DNA of 64,000 nt from Lachnospiraceae bacterium (GTDB taxonomy: Bacteria > Bacillota > Clostridia > Lachnospirales > Lachnospiraceae): contig CAAEWE010000058.1 in assembly GCA_900759665.1 (NCBI GenBank), positions 13,729 through 77,728 on the forward strand. The letters are read 5' to 3'. Positions within the stretch are counted from its first letter, which is position 1, and every line of letters starts with the position of its first letter. The translations under genes were made by a program, and so were the position numbers. Below the pieces are notes generated by a model. It was not told the origin of the DNA, ran no database searches, and saw only the letters and a list, made by a program, of their open reading frames with translations. Positions 45,350 through 54,319 of the stretch are shown in pieces.

Positions 45350-46219
45350 TCAGTTTCCATTTAACTTATCCCGCATCTTTTTGTAAAAACTCACACCGGA
45401 AAGCTTTACAATCCTTGTCTGATCCTCCGGCACGAGTATTTCCAGACGATCCCCTGTCGAAAGCCCCCTGACGGTCCGTCCGTCTACCACAAGCACCGCC
45501 GTATCCTCCTGAAATTCTTTGGTCTGGCCAAGCTCCAGCACGATCCGGTCTCTGGCAGAAACCACCAGACTTCGTTTATTCAGAGAATGGGCACAGATCG
45601 GTGTGATCACAGTTGCCTCTGTATCCGGCACCATGACAGGGCCTCCCGCCGACAGGTTATATCCGGTGGATCCGGTGGGTGTCGATATGATCAGACCATC
45701 TGCACGATAGATATCGGCTAATTCATCATTTATATATACCTTGATCGTGATCAGACGGCATTCCCCACGTTTACTCACCACCACATCATTCAGGGCATAA
45801 CATGCTTTTCCGGTCCGTTTCCCCTCTCTGGTCAGACTGTTTTCCCGCAGCATAATCCGGTTCTCAATCGTATATCTGTCACCCAGCATCAGATCCAGTG
45901 CCCGTTCCAGATTCTGCGGTTCTACTTCTGTGAGAAACCCCACGGTTCCCATATTGATCCCCAGAACCGGCAGCCTGCTGCGTACCAGGTCGATCGCCGC
46001 CTGGATCATGGTTCCATCGCCGCCCAGCACCAATACACATTCCGTCTCCTCCGGAATCTTCTCTGCTTCCGTATAATGCAGCACTCCCTCCGAGATCACA
46101 CGGCGGTTTTCCAGAATGCAGCATTTGCCGCCCTTTTGTTCCAGATATTCCTGTATATATAATGCCTTTTGATTGCTATCCTCTTTGTCCCTGTTCGTGA
46201 TCACACAAAACCGCTTCAT
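45350..46219 (-). CDS. nadK: NAD kinase
   Basis: A 289-residue enzyme making NADP from NAD. The catalytic GGDGT motif is seen in VLVLGGDGTMIQA, the NMGTVGFL segment follows, and the TPTGSTGYNLSAGGP motif binds the nucleotide. The length matches bacterial NadK. GGAG precedes the ATG. It follows tlyA by 46 bases, the usual order in Clostridia. Confidence 0.96.
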   Translation of the reverse strand: MKRFCVITNRDKEDSNQKALYIQEYLEQKGGKCCILENRRVISEGVLHYTEAEKIPEETECVLVLGGDGTMIQAAIDLVRSRLPVLGINMGTVGFLTEVEPQNLERALDLMLGDRYTIENRIMLRENSLTREGKRTGKACYALNDVVVSKRGECRLITIKVYINDELADIYRADGLIISTPTGSTGYNLSAGGPVMVPDTEATVITPICAHSLNKRSLVVSARDRIVLELGQTKEFQEDTAVLVVDGRTVRGLSTGDRLEILVPEDQTRIVKLSGVSFYKKMRDKLNGN

Positions 46220-46265
46220 AACTGTTCTCCATTTCTGATTCCAGACGCATCACACATTTGCTCTT

Positions 46266-47159
46266 CTATATGCTTTCTGTAGATTCTACAGTTGTCTCCG
46301 CTGTCTGATCATTCTGCTTTTCCGGATCCTTATCCAGCGTTCCGTGAGCCACAGCCACCGTCTCCCGTATCAGCCCGTCATAGACTGCACGGAAGTTTTC
46401 CTGCAGATCGTTCTCCTCCGGGATCTGATCGGTATTACGAATATACAAAAGATATTCGATATTGCCCTCCGGTCCCTTGATCGGAGAAAAACTCAGCTCC
46501 AGGATCTCAAACCCAATGGAAAGAACATACTTCATGATCTGTTCCAGAACCTCCCGGTGAACCTTCGGATCCCTGACGACGCCCTTCTTGCCAACCTTTT
46601 CCCTGCCGGCTTCAAACTGCGGTTTTACAAGGCAGACTCCCCGCCCTTCCGGCGTAAGAAGAGCTTTCACCGGCTCTAAAACTTTCTTTAAGGATATAAA
46701 TGCCACATCCACAGAAAAGAAATCGATCGGATCCTCAATATCCTCCGGTTCCACGTAACGGATATTGGTCTTTTCCATGGAAACGACCCGTTCATCCTGA
46801 CGAAGCTTCCAGGCAAGCTGATTGGTTCCCACATCCACAGCATACACCTTTGTGGCACCATTTTGCAGCATACAGTCCGTAAAACCTCCGGTAGAGGAGC
46901 CCACATCCATACAGATCAGGTCCTGCAGGGGCACCTTCCACAGATCCACTGCCTTCTCCAGCTTGTATCCGCCACGGCTCACATACTTCATGGGATTTCC
47001 CTTTACCTCAATAGACACATCCTCCTTAAAGGTGCTTCCTGCCTTATCTTCTCTCTGACCATTTACAAATACATTGCCCGTCATGATGATTGCTTTTGCC
47101 TTTTCTCTGGAAGCTGCAAGATTTCTTTTGACCAAAAGTACATCCAGTCTCTCTTTCAA
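46266..47159 (-). CDS. tlyA: TlyA family rRNA 2'-O-methyltransferase
   Basis: A 297-residue protein: an S4 RNA-binding domain (RLDVLLVKRNLAASREKAK) at residues 1-65, then an FtsJ-like methyltransferase with the SAM motif CMDVGSSTGGFTDCMLQNGA and VKPQFEAGREKVGKKGVV. TlyA methylates 16S and/or 23S rRNA riboses in other bacteria, affecting capreomycin sensitivity. The C-terminal 30 residues are extra and polar. It starts 8 bases after dxs. Confidence 0.94.
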   Translation of the reverse strand: MKERLDVLLVKRNLAASREKAKAIIMTGNVFVNGQREDKAGSTFKEDVSIEVKGNPMKYVSRGGYKLEKAVDLWKVPLQDLICMDVGSSTGGFTDCMLQNGATKVYAVDVGTNQLAWKLRQDERVVSMEKTNIRYVEPEDIEDPIDFFSVDVAFISLKKVLEPVKALLTPEGRGVCLVKPQFEAGREKVGKKGVVRDPKVHREVLEQIMKYVLSIGFEILELSFSPIKGPEGNIEYLLYIRNTDQIPEENDLQENFRAVYDGLIRETVAVAHGTLDKDPEKQNDQTAETTVESTESI

Positions 47160-47167
47160 AACAACAC

Positions 47168-49045
47168 CTACGCTTTCCTGTCCTCATCTTCCCAGGACAA
47201 AATTTTCTTTGTAATACTTTCCGGATCTAACCCGTACTTTTTCTTGAGCTCTGTCACACTGCCATGCTCGATAAACTGATCTGGCAGTGTGATATTTAAT
47301 ACCCGCATTGGTGTTCCTTCATACCATGCGGATACCGCCTCTCCAAAACCTCCATTGTAGACACCCTCCTCCAGAGTGACTACCTTGGAATGTCTCTCCT
47401 TAATTTCCCGGAGTACCTGCTCGTCCAGCGGTTTCACAAAACGCATGTTGACTACCGTGATCTTCTGGCCTTCTGCCTTCAAATGCTCTCTGACCCACAT
47501 GGCTGTTTCAACCATGCTGCCCACCGCAAGAATGGCGATCTCCTGTCCACGGCAGATCCATTCTGCCTGTCCCAGTGCAATCTCCTGCTTGTGATCCTGC
47601 AGCCCGTCCCATGCCTCTCCTCTGGAATAACGGACTGCCACCGGTGCATTCAACTCCACCGCAAAACGCAGCATCTGCCGAAGTTCCCAGCCATTCTTCG
47701 GTGCCATGACGGTCATGTTTGGCATACTACAAAGATAAGAGATATCAAAAATACCCTGATGGGTCTCTCCGTCACTTCCTACCAGACCGGCACGATCTAC
47801 GGCAAAGATCACCGGAAGAGTACCGATACAAACATCATGAATGATCTGGTCATAGGCCCGCTGCAAAAATGTGGAATAGATTGCAACCACCGGCTTCAGA
47901 CCGCCGGCCGCCATACCCGCTGCAAAAGTCACGGCATGCTCCTCTGCGATTCCCACATCAAAGAACCGCTCAGGATACTTTTCAGCCATTGCTGACAATC
48001 CCGTTCCGGAAGGCATGGCTGCCGAAACAGCCACAAGTTCCTCCTTCTCCCCTGCCAGCTCCAGCATTGTCTCACGGAATATATCCGTATATGTCTCCGG
48101 TTTTTCCGCTGTCTGACGGCTGCTGCCATCCTTTACGTTAAACGGTGAGACACCATGAAACAGGGATGGATTCTTTTCTGCAGGCCGGTAGCCTTTTCCT
48201 TTACGGGTGCACACATGAACGATCACGGCTTCCTTCATCTTGGATGCACTCTGAAACGCTGTAACCATCTGCCGGATATTGTGTCCGTCAATGGGACCGA
48301 TATAAGTCAGTCCCATATCTTCAAAGAGCATCCCCGGTATAAAGATCCTTTTGACCAGATCTTTGATCCCGCGGATCCGGCTGGTCAGCTTGTCCCCCAG
48401 ATGCGGAAGTTTTGTCAGGGCATTTTCCACCTCTTCCTTTAACTCTGTGTAATTTCCGTTGGTACGGATCTTTCCCAGGTAGCTGGACATGCCCCCTACA
48501 TTTTTCGATATTGACATCTGATTATCATTTAATACGATCACCAGATTTGATTTCAGCCTCGCCGCATTGTTCATAGCCTCATATGCCATCCCCCCGGACA
48601 GGGCTCCGTCACCGATCACTGCAAAGATCTTATGATGCTCCTGCCGGATATCCCTCGCCTTTGCAAGCCCCAGTGCCACACTGATGGAAGTAGAACTGTG
48701 TCCGGTATCAAAGGCATCACAGTCACTTTCCGACTGCTTGGGAAATCCGCTCATCCCTCCAAACTGGCGCAGATGCTCAAATCCTTCCTTTCGTCCGGTC
48801 AGGATCTTGTGGGTGTAGGACTGATGCCCCACATCCCAGACAATCTTGTCCTGTGGCAGATCACAACACAGATGCAGTGCCATGGTCAGCTCCACAACGC
48901 CCAGATTGGACGCCAGGTGGCCTCCCGTGTGACTGATCTTGTGTACCAGAAAATGACGGATCTCCTTTGCCAGCGGCCGGAGCTCGTCCTTCGTCAGTTC
49001 CTTTATATCATTTGGTTTTTCGATTTTATCTAAGATTTCTCCCAC
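47168..49045 (-). CDS. dxs: 1-deoxy-D-xylulose-5-phosphate synthase
   Basis: A 625-residue thiamine diphosphate enzyme, first step of the MEP isoprenoid pathway. The ThDP site GDGALSGGMAYEAMNN, the N-terminal HLASNLGVVEL with His for catalysis, and the transketolase-like DVGIAEEHAVTFAAGMA motif are all present, with the C-terminal DQFIEHGSV. It lies 30 bases after ispA, so precursors and prenyl chain synthesis are encoded together. Confidence 0.97.
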   Translation of the reverse strand: MGEILDKIEKPNDIKELTKDELRPLAKEIRHFLVHKISHTGGHLASNLGVVELTMALHLCCDLPQDKIVWDVGHQSYTHKILTGRKEGFEHLRQFGGMSGFPKQSESDCDAFDTGHSSTSISVALGLAKARDIRQEHHKIFAVIGDGALSGGMAYEAMNNAARLKSNLVIVLNDNQMSISKNVGGMSSYLGKIRTNGNYTELKEEVENALTKLPHLGDKLTSRIRGIKDLVKRIFIPGMLFEDMGLTYIGPIDGHNIRQMVTAFQSASKMKEAVIVHVCTRKGKGYRPAEKNPSLFHGVSPFNVKDGSSRQTAEKPETYTDIFRETMLELAGEKEELVAVSAAMPSGTGLSAMAEKYPERFFDVGIAEEHAVTFAAGMAAGGLKPVVAIYSTFLQRAYDQIIHDVCIGTLPVIFAVDRAGLVGSDGETHQGIFDISYLCSMPNMTVMAPKNGWELRQMLRFAVELNAPVAVRYSRGEAWDGLQDHKQEIALGQAEWICRGQEIAILAVGSMVETAMWVREHLKAEGQKITVVNMRFVKPLDEQVLREIKERHSKVVTLEEGVYNGGFGEAVSAWYEGTPMRVLNITLPDQFIEHGSVTELKKKYGLDPESITKKILSWEDEDRKA

Positions 49046-49075
49046 GGTGTTCCCTCATTTCTGTTAATCTATGTA

Positions 49076-49978
49076 TTATTTCGTACGGTTGATCAGATAT
49101 TCGATCAGTTCCTCCAAAAACGGATTTTCCCCGGGAAGCTCCTCCAGAAGCCTTACTGCCTCAAGAGAATACTCCTCTACTGCCTGATGGGACTTTTCGA
49201 TCCCATACAGAGTCACATAGGTTGTCTTTTCGTTCTTTTCGTCACTGTGAACCGGCTTGCCCAGCTCCTGAGTGGTGCTGGTGCAGTCCAGAATGTCATC
49301 CTGGATCTGGAATGCCATGCCGACACTGCGGCCGATCTGCTCCATTTTGTCCAGAGAGACATCATCGGCTCCTGCCAGTGCCGCTCCCACCATCAGTGCA
49401 CTTTCCAGAAGGGCACCTGTCTTCAGGGTATAGATAAATTCCAGCACTTCCTTATCCAGAGGCTGTCCGGTCCGTTCCACATCAACCACCTGACCTCCTA
49501 CCATTCCGTAAACACCTGCCTTACGGCCAAATATCTGAAATGCCTTCGCTACCGCCTTCAGATCCTTTGTATGCCCAAAGCAGTCAGAAGCTGTCTCAAA
49601 TGCAAAGTTGAGCAGGGCATCTCCCGCAAGAATCCCCATATCCTCACCGTACACTACATGCGTCGTCTTCCTTCCTCTGCGGTAATCATCATTGTCCATC
49701 GCCGGCAGATCGTCATGCACCAGAGAGTAGGTATGTACCATCTCCATCGCAGCCATAAACGGCTCGATCACCGCCGGATCACTGCCTCCGAAAAGGCGGT
49801 AGGACTCCATCATAAGAATCGGACGGATCCTTTTGCCACCAGCCATCAGACTGTACTCCATGGCATCAAAAATAGTCTTTTGCAGACCTTGCTTCTTTGG
49901 AAGATACTTTTTAAGGATCTCCTCCACCTCTGCCTGTTTTTTCTGAAATGCTTCCTCAAATATTTTTTGGTCTTTCAT
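49076..49978 (-). CDS. ispA: polyprenyl (farnesyl/geranyl) diphosphate synthase
   Basis: A 300-residue trans-prenyltransferase. The first Asp-rich motif is DDLPAMDNDDYRRGRKT with the two extra residues of bacterial FPP synthases, and the second is QIQDDILDCTSTTQELGK. GKRIRP binds the diphosphate. Start at 49978 chosen since GGAG lies 9 bases before and it follows the xseB stop by one base; the ATG five codons earlier lacks an SD. Operon with xseB, xseA and dxs. Confidence 0.94.
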   Translation of the reverse strand: MKDQKIFEEAFQKKQAEVEEILKKYLPKKQGLQKTIFDAMEYSLMAGGKRIRPILMMESYRLFGGSDPAVIEPFMAAMEMVHTYSLVHDDLPAMDNDDYRRGRKTTHVVYGEDMGILAGDALLNFAFETASDCFGHTKDLKAVAKAFQIFGRKAGVYGMVGGQVVDVERTGQPLDKEVLEFIYTLKTGALLESALMVGAALAGADDVSLDKMEQIGRSVGMAFQIQDDILDCTSTTQELGKPVHSDEKNEKTTYVTLYGIEKSHQAVEEYSLEAVRLLEELPGENPFLEELIEYLINRTK

Positions 49979-49979
49979 T

Positions 49980-50174
49980 TTATTCTTCTCCATTTTCCAA
50001 AACGATCAGCTTCTTTTCCACCCGGTCGATGGAATTGCTGCAGTTTTTGATCAGCTTCATGCCCTCTTCATATTTCTTAAAGGAATCCTCCAGTGTCATA
50101 TCGCCCTTCTGGAGCTGTCCGATAATATCTTCAAGCTGTTCAAAGGATTCCTCCAGCGATACTTTCTTTGCCAT
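49980..50174 (-). CDS. xseB: exodeoxyribonuclease VII small subunit
   Basis: A 64-residue protein, starting MAKKVSLEESFEQLEDIIGQL and containing DMTLEDSFKKYEEGMKLI, the signature of XseB. It forms a complex with XseA for single-strand DNA digestion. It lies 2 bases after xseA and just before ispA, the classical Firmicutes order. Confidence 0.94.
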   Translation of the reverse strand: MAKKVSLEESFEQLEDIIGQLQKGDMTLEDSFKKYEEGMKLIKNCSNSIDRVEKKLIVLENGEE

Positions 50175-50176
50175 AA

Positions 50177-51388
50177 TCAGCCTCCATTCGTCTGTCTGTT
50201 AATGGTATCCACCGTCACGCCCGCCTGTCCGTCCGCAAAAGTCAGCGTCAGATGCTGTCCCTGCTGCAGCTGCTCCACGGAATCAATGTGACCGCCCTGT
50301 TCATCTGCCGTATACGTATATCCGCTCTGCAGCTTCTGCAGTGGAGATAACCCTTTCATTTCCTCCGCATAAAGTGCCAGCCTGTGCTTCGTCTCCACGA
50401 GCTGTTTTTCCATGAGTCCGTGCATTCTGTCCTGACATTCTGCCAGATACAGGCGCTTCTGTTGCAATACATCCTCCGGACTTACATGCTGCAAAAGAAC
50501 CATATATTTCTGTAATTCCAGTTTTCTTACCTTCAAAGTATGATCCATCGACTGCTTCAGATCATACTGGTACTCCCGCAGGGCAATCTCCATTTCCCGC
50601 CAGGAATAAACTGCCAGCTCCGCCGCTGCTGACGGGGTCGGTGCCCTCATATCCGCCGCATAGTCCGAAATCGTCGTATCGGTTTCATGTCCCACAGCAG
50701 AAATAACAGGCTTTGAACAATCCGCGATCACTCTCGCCAGTGCTTCATCATTAAAACACCAGAGATCTTCCACCGAGCCACCGCCGCGGCCTATGATGAT
50801 CGTATCCACATCCGTCTTTTCAAAATAACGGATCCCGTCGATCACCGTCTGTGCCGCTCCCTCTCCCTGTACCTTTGCGGGATAGAGATAAAGCTGTACA
50901 TAGGGATTTCGCCGGTACGTTACGTTACAGATGTCCTGGATCACCGCTCCCGTTTCTGCCGTAACAACTCCGATCCGGAAGGCAAATTTCGGGATTGGTT
51001 TTTTTCTTTGTTCGTCAAAAAGCCCCTCTGATAAGAGGCGCTTTTTGAGTTTCTCATATTCTTCGTATAATCTGCCCACACCATCCTGAACAATGCTTTG
51101 GGCATAAAGCTGATATCTGCCATCTCTCTCAAATACACTGATCCGCCCGGTAACGATCACACTCTGTCCGTCCTCCAGCGTAAACCCAAGACCCCTGCGC
51201 TGGGTAGAAAACATCACGCAGGAGATTGCTGCACCGGCATCTTTCAGTGTAAAATAAATATGACCGGAATAATGATACTTACATCCGGAGATCTCTCCCT
51301 TCACCTGGATCCCCGAAAGCGTATAATCCTGTTTGAAAAGATTTGCAATATACCGGTTGATCTGAGACACAGTCACTGCTCTGCTCAT
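50177..51388 (-). CDS. xseA: exodeoxyribonuclease VII large subunit
   Basis: A 403-residue protein with an N-terminal OB fold (QVKGEISGCKYHYSGHIYFTLKD), the catalytic domain with GRGGGSVEDLWCFNDE and AVGHETDTTISD, and a long coiled-coil C-terminal part (about 260-350). It degrades single-stranded DNA from both ends. GGAGGAG precedes the ATG. Two bases separate it from nusB. Confidence 0.96.
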   Translation of the reverse strand: MSRAVTVSQINRYIANLFKQDYTLSGIQVKGEISGCKYHYSGHIYFTLKDAGAAISCVMFSTQRRGLGFTLEDGQSVIVTGRISVFERDGRYQLYAQSIVQDGVGRLYEEYEKLKKRLLSEGLFDEQRKKPIPKFAFRIGVVTAETGAVIQDICNVTYRRNPYVQLYLYPAKVQGEGAAQTVIDGIRYFEKTDVDTIIIGRGGGSVEDLWCFNDEALARVIADCSKPVISAVGHETDTTISDYAADMRAPTPSAAAELAVYSWREMEIALREYQYDLKQSMDHTLKVRKLELQKYMVLLQHVSPEDVLQQKRLYLAECQDRMHGLMEKQLVETKHRLALYAEEMKGLSPLQKLQSGYTYTADEQGGHIDSVEQLQQGQHLTLTFADGQAGVTVDTINRQTNGG

Positions 51389-51390
51389 AT

Positions 51391-51834
51391 TTACTCCTCC
51401 GTGCAGTCCCTGACAACAGAACCAAGCACTCCATTCACAAAAGCCGGAGATTTGTCTGTTCCATACAGCTTTGCCAGCTCCACAGCTTCGTTGACCGCCA
51501 CGCCTGCCGGTACATCCTCATCATATCGTATCTCATAAATCGCAAGACGAAGAGCTGTGATATCTGCCTTTGCAAGGCGCTTTAATGACCATCCGTTAGA
51601 CTTCTCCTCAATCTGCTGATCGATCTCCTCCAGATGCTCTGCAACTGCATGATATTTCTGATCCAGTTCCCTGCAGACCTTCTCCAGACTCTCCTCTGTC
51701 TCTCCCTCTGCCGCACCATTATGGCAGACCTCTTCCAGATATCTGGAAGCCTGACTGTCAAGCTCCTCTCTGGAATAAAAATCCAGCAGAAACAGCATTT
51801 TAAATAAATGTTCCCTGACCTTTTTTCTTGTCAT
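51391..51834 (-). CDS. nusB: transcription antitermination factor NusB
   Basis: A 147-residue helical protein starting MTRKKVREHLFKMLFLLDF and ending in VELAKLYGTDKSPAFVNGVLGSVVRD, both NusB signatures. It binds boxA RNA with NusE in rRNA operons. It lies between asp23 (22-base gap) and xseA. Confidence 0.95.
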   Translation of the reverse strand: MTRKKVREHLFKMLFLLDFYSREELDSQASRYLEEVCHNGAAEGETEESLEKVCRELDQKYHAVAEHLEEIDQQIEEKSNGWSLKRLAKADITALRLAIYEIRYDEDVPAGVAVNEAVELAKLYGTDKSPAFVNGVLGSVVRDCTEE

Positions 51835-51856
51835 GTTTTGTACCTATACCTTTAAA

Positions 51857-52237
51857 TTAGTTTTCATCCAGTTTAACACCGGCAATGCGGACATTTACCT
51901 CCGATACAGAAAGCCCTGTCATATTCTCGATCTGCTGGCTCACTCTCTCCTGCACCTGTCCGGACACCTCCGGGATACTGTAGCCGTAATTTACCACAAC
52001 CATCATATCCACACGCACGATACCGCCCTCCATCAGGATCTTTACTCCCTTGGAAAGATTTTTCATACCCAGCTTGCCGATCAGTTCATTGGTGATATTC
52101 CCGGCCATAGAATATACGCCATCTATCTCTGTGGCTGCCAATGCAGCGATTGCAGCAACAACATCCGAAGCGATCTTTACCTCGCCCAGTTCCTTTTTCT
52201 TCGTAATATATTCTCTCGAAGTCTGTTCCTTTGACAC
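51857..52237 (-). CDS. Asp23/Gls24 family envelope stress protein
   Basis: A 126-residue Asp23 (DUF322) protein: GEVKIASDVVAAIAALAATEIDGVYSM at the start and VDMMVVVNYGYSIPEVSGQVQERV in the middle. No signal peptide; in staphylococci such proteins associate with the inner face of the membrane. It is the first gene of the nusB-xseAB-ispA-dxs-tlyA-nadK chain. A promoter lies 54 bases upstream and AAAGGAGG precedes the ATG. Confidence 0.92.
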   Translation of the reverse strand: MSKEQTSREYITKKKELGEVKIASDVVAAIAALAATEIDGVYSMAGNITNELIGKLGMKNLSKGVKILMEGGIVRVDMMVVVNYGYSIPEVSGQVQERVSQQIENMTGLSVSEVNVRIAGVKLDEN

Positions 52238-52290
52238 GGCACACTACCTCCTTTGTTCTTTTTATAAAATATTGCCAATTATTCTAGTTT

Positions 52291-52318
52291 ATTATACCAA
52301 ATCTCATTATATTTGCAA
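52291..52318 (-). promoter_or_regulatory. promoter of the asp23-nusB-xse-ispA-dxs operon
   Basis: Minus strand TTGCAA, 16 bases, TATAAT. It lies in the 138-base gap between spoIIIAH and asp23. Confidence 0.7.
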
Positions 52319-52375
52319 GCAGACTTCGCGATTTTGTGTTACCGGACAAGGGATGCCTTCCGGCACACCAATTTT

Positions 52376-53011
52376 TCACTTTACTGCCACCGGTGTGATC
52401 ACAATATTGTCGGCGGATATTTTGGTTTTGCGGGTGACAATGTCCGTGATCTGGGCAAGCTGCTGCTGTGTCAACTCTCCCGCATTCACAATGACATCGG
52501 CACTTCCCTTTTCGATGCTGACCACGGAGTCCGTAAAGCCCTTTGCCTCCAGCATCAGCTCTGCCGCACTCTCCAACCGGGCATCCTGTGTAAGCTGTGC
52601 AACCTGATCAATGGCACTTTTTTTATCCTTAGATGCGATCTTATCATTATTGATAATATTCATTAAGGTTTCCTTATTTTTGGCACGGCTCTGTTCTCTG
52701 GACAATCTGGCAGAAGAAAAATAATCTGCCCCCAGGGAATTGGATACCATGACTGCTTCTCCCGGATTTTCCTCAGATGCCGACTTTAATTCTCCACTGT
52801 CTGCCACGGTATAATCGCTTCCTTCCTCCTCGGCAGAAATATCCAGTGTTGTATCTGCCGGTGCCGCCGTCTGTTTCCCACTGAGAGACATAACACTTTT
52901 TAAACCATTTTTATCAATCTCCTGTCCAGTAAAATTTAAATATCCTGCCACGGCAATGAGCACCGCGAGGGCTGTAATGATTAGTTGATTTTTTCCTGCA
53001 AACTTTTTCAT
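52376..53011 (-). CDS. spoIIIAH: stage III sporulation protein AH
   Basis: A 211-residue protein with one N-terminal helix (QLIITALAVLIAVAGYLNF) and a C-terminal ring-building domain (about 130-211) with AELMLEAKGFTDSVVSIEKGSADVIVN. It binds SpoIIQ across the intermembrane space to form the mother cell-forespore channel. Last gene of the spoIIIA operon, 42 bases after spoIIIAG. Confidence 0.93.
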   Translation of the reverse strand: MKKFAGKNQLIITALAVLIAVAGYLNFTGQEIDKNGLKSVMSLSGKQTAAPADTTLDISAEEEGSDYTVADSGELKSASEENPGEAVMVSNSLGADYFSSARLSREQSRAKNKETLMNIINNDKIASKDKKSAIDQVAQLTQDARLESAAELMLEAKGFTDSVVSIEKGSADVIVNAGELTQQQLAQITDIVTRKTKISADNIVITPVAVK

Positions 53012-53053
53012 AGGATCCCATTCCTTTCCATATTCTGAACCGCATATTTCCTG

Positions 53054-53701
53054 CTACTTCGGACTACCCATTTTCATTACTTTAATCTTATGTGGCTCTA
53101 TAGGAAATAATGCCTCAACCGCCGCAATTATTTCCGAATCGATCACGCCGCTGCCTGCCCCCTGTGCCACCACAAGCACTCCCTCCACCTGTGGAGACTG
53201 CACCTGTACCACAAAAGGCTCCTTTCCATCCTCGCCCACAAGCACCGGCTCCGTTTTCGAGCTGCCCTGGGTCTGGTTTCTTGTACCGCCGGTACTGTCG
53301 GACTCACGGGACGTACTGCTTGTATGATCCTCCTGCTGCAGGGTGCGTTTTTCCTCGGAGGAGGCGATCGTCAACATTACATCCACCTCCCCGATCCCTT
53401 CCACCTTGGACAACAGCCTCTCCAGTTCTTTTTCCTGTTCCCCGGCATATTGCTTCATTGCCTGTGCCGCCGTATCCTGTACAGTCTGCACGGTTGTTTC
53501 TTTCTTTGTACCATTTTTCGTACTGTCCTTTTTTACGGACATGCTCCCCGACGGAAGGGACAGGATCAGAAGAAACACTCCCGCCATAAAAATGATCACA
53601 AGCTTTGATAAACCGATTTCTTTCCAGTTTACAGTTTTTTTCTTTCCGGCGTTATCCTGTCGTTTCAGACCTTCTATTAATTTTCTCCATTTTTCCTCCA
53701 T
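53054..53701 (-). CDS. spoIIIAG: stage III sporulation protein AG
   Basis: A 215-residue protein with one membrane helix (LSKLVIIFMAGVFLLILSL) and a ring-building motif domain including KVEGIGEVDVMLTIASSEEK and GVLVVAQGAGSGVIDSEIIAAVEALF. A Ser/Thr-rich insert sits between strands, as is usual. It forms a large ring in the sporulation channel. The start overlaps spoIIIAF by 25 bases. Confidence 0.92.
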   Translation of the reverse strand: MEEKWRKLIEGLKRQDNAGKKKTVNWKEIGLSKLVIIFMAGVFLLILSLPSGSMSVKKDSTKNGTKKETTVQTVQDTAAQAMKQYAGEQEKELERLLSKVEGIGEVDVMLTIASSEEKRTLQQEDHTSSTSRESDSTGGTRNQTQGSSKTEPVLVGEDGKEPFVVQVQSPQVEGVLVVAQGAGSGVIDSEIIAAVEALFPIEPHKIKVMKMGSPK

Positions 53702-54285
53702 ACAATCACCTTCTTTTCCGGAAGTTCATATTTTTTGCAGATCTTTTTTCTTAATTTTGCCGTCCCCGCATCAGTTACCTTCTGTCCTCCCTGCAACACT
53801 TTATTTCCTACGACGATCCGGTCTACAGAGATCTTTCCCGGATCCTTGTATACTGATGTCTGTAACGTTTCCTGCCTTAAAACGATCTGTATCTTCTCAA
53901 GACCGGGCTCCCCCTTGTGATCCCCGGAAAACTTCACCTTAACCTTCAGGGATTTTTCTCCTTCTTCCTCCGCCATCCGGCTAATTTCCTTCTCCAGCTC
54001 CTCCTGGCATTTTTTCAGCATGACCGATTCCAGTTTTCCGTCTGCCAGTCTGGTCTCCTGTTTTAACCGGGTCATCTCCTCCCGGAATATCCTCTCCTCC
54101 AGAAACTTTCCGATCGTGTCACTGTCCGATATTCGGGACAGTACTGGACTGATGCACAAAACGATCAGGATCATTCCTCCCACAAAACGGAATATCTCCC
54201 GGAAACCTTCTCTTGCCACCAACCCCTGCAGGATATTGATCATAAAAACATATACAAGAATATTCTGAATCATCTGACGGATCAT
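53677..54285 (-). CDS. spoIIIAF: stage III sporulation protein AF
   Basis: A 202-residue protein with two N-terminal helices (MIQNILVYVFMINILQGL and IFRFVGGMILIVLCISPVL) followed by a soluble domain with a ring-building-like fold. The ATG at 54285 follows AAGGAAGG. It overlaps spoIIIAG and sits 34 bases after spoIIIAE. Confidence 0.88.
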   Translation of the reverse strand: MIRQMIQNILVYVFMINILQGLVAREGFREIFRFVGGMILIVLCISPVLSRISDSDTIGKFLEERIFREEMTRLKQETRLADGKLESVMLKKCQEELEKEISRMAEEEGEKSLKVKVKFSGDHKGEPGLEKIQIVLRQETLQTSVYKDPGKISVDRIVVGNKVLQGGQKVTDAGTAKLRKKICKKYELPEKKVIVWRKNGEN

Positions 54286-54319
54286 CCGGTTTCCTTCCTT
54301 TCCTATAATCTGCTGACCT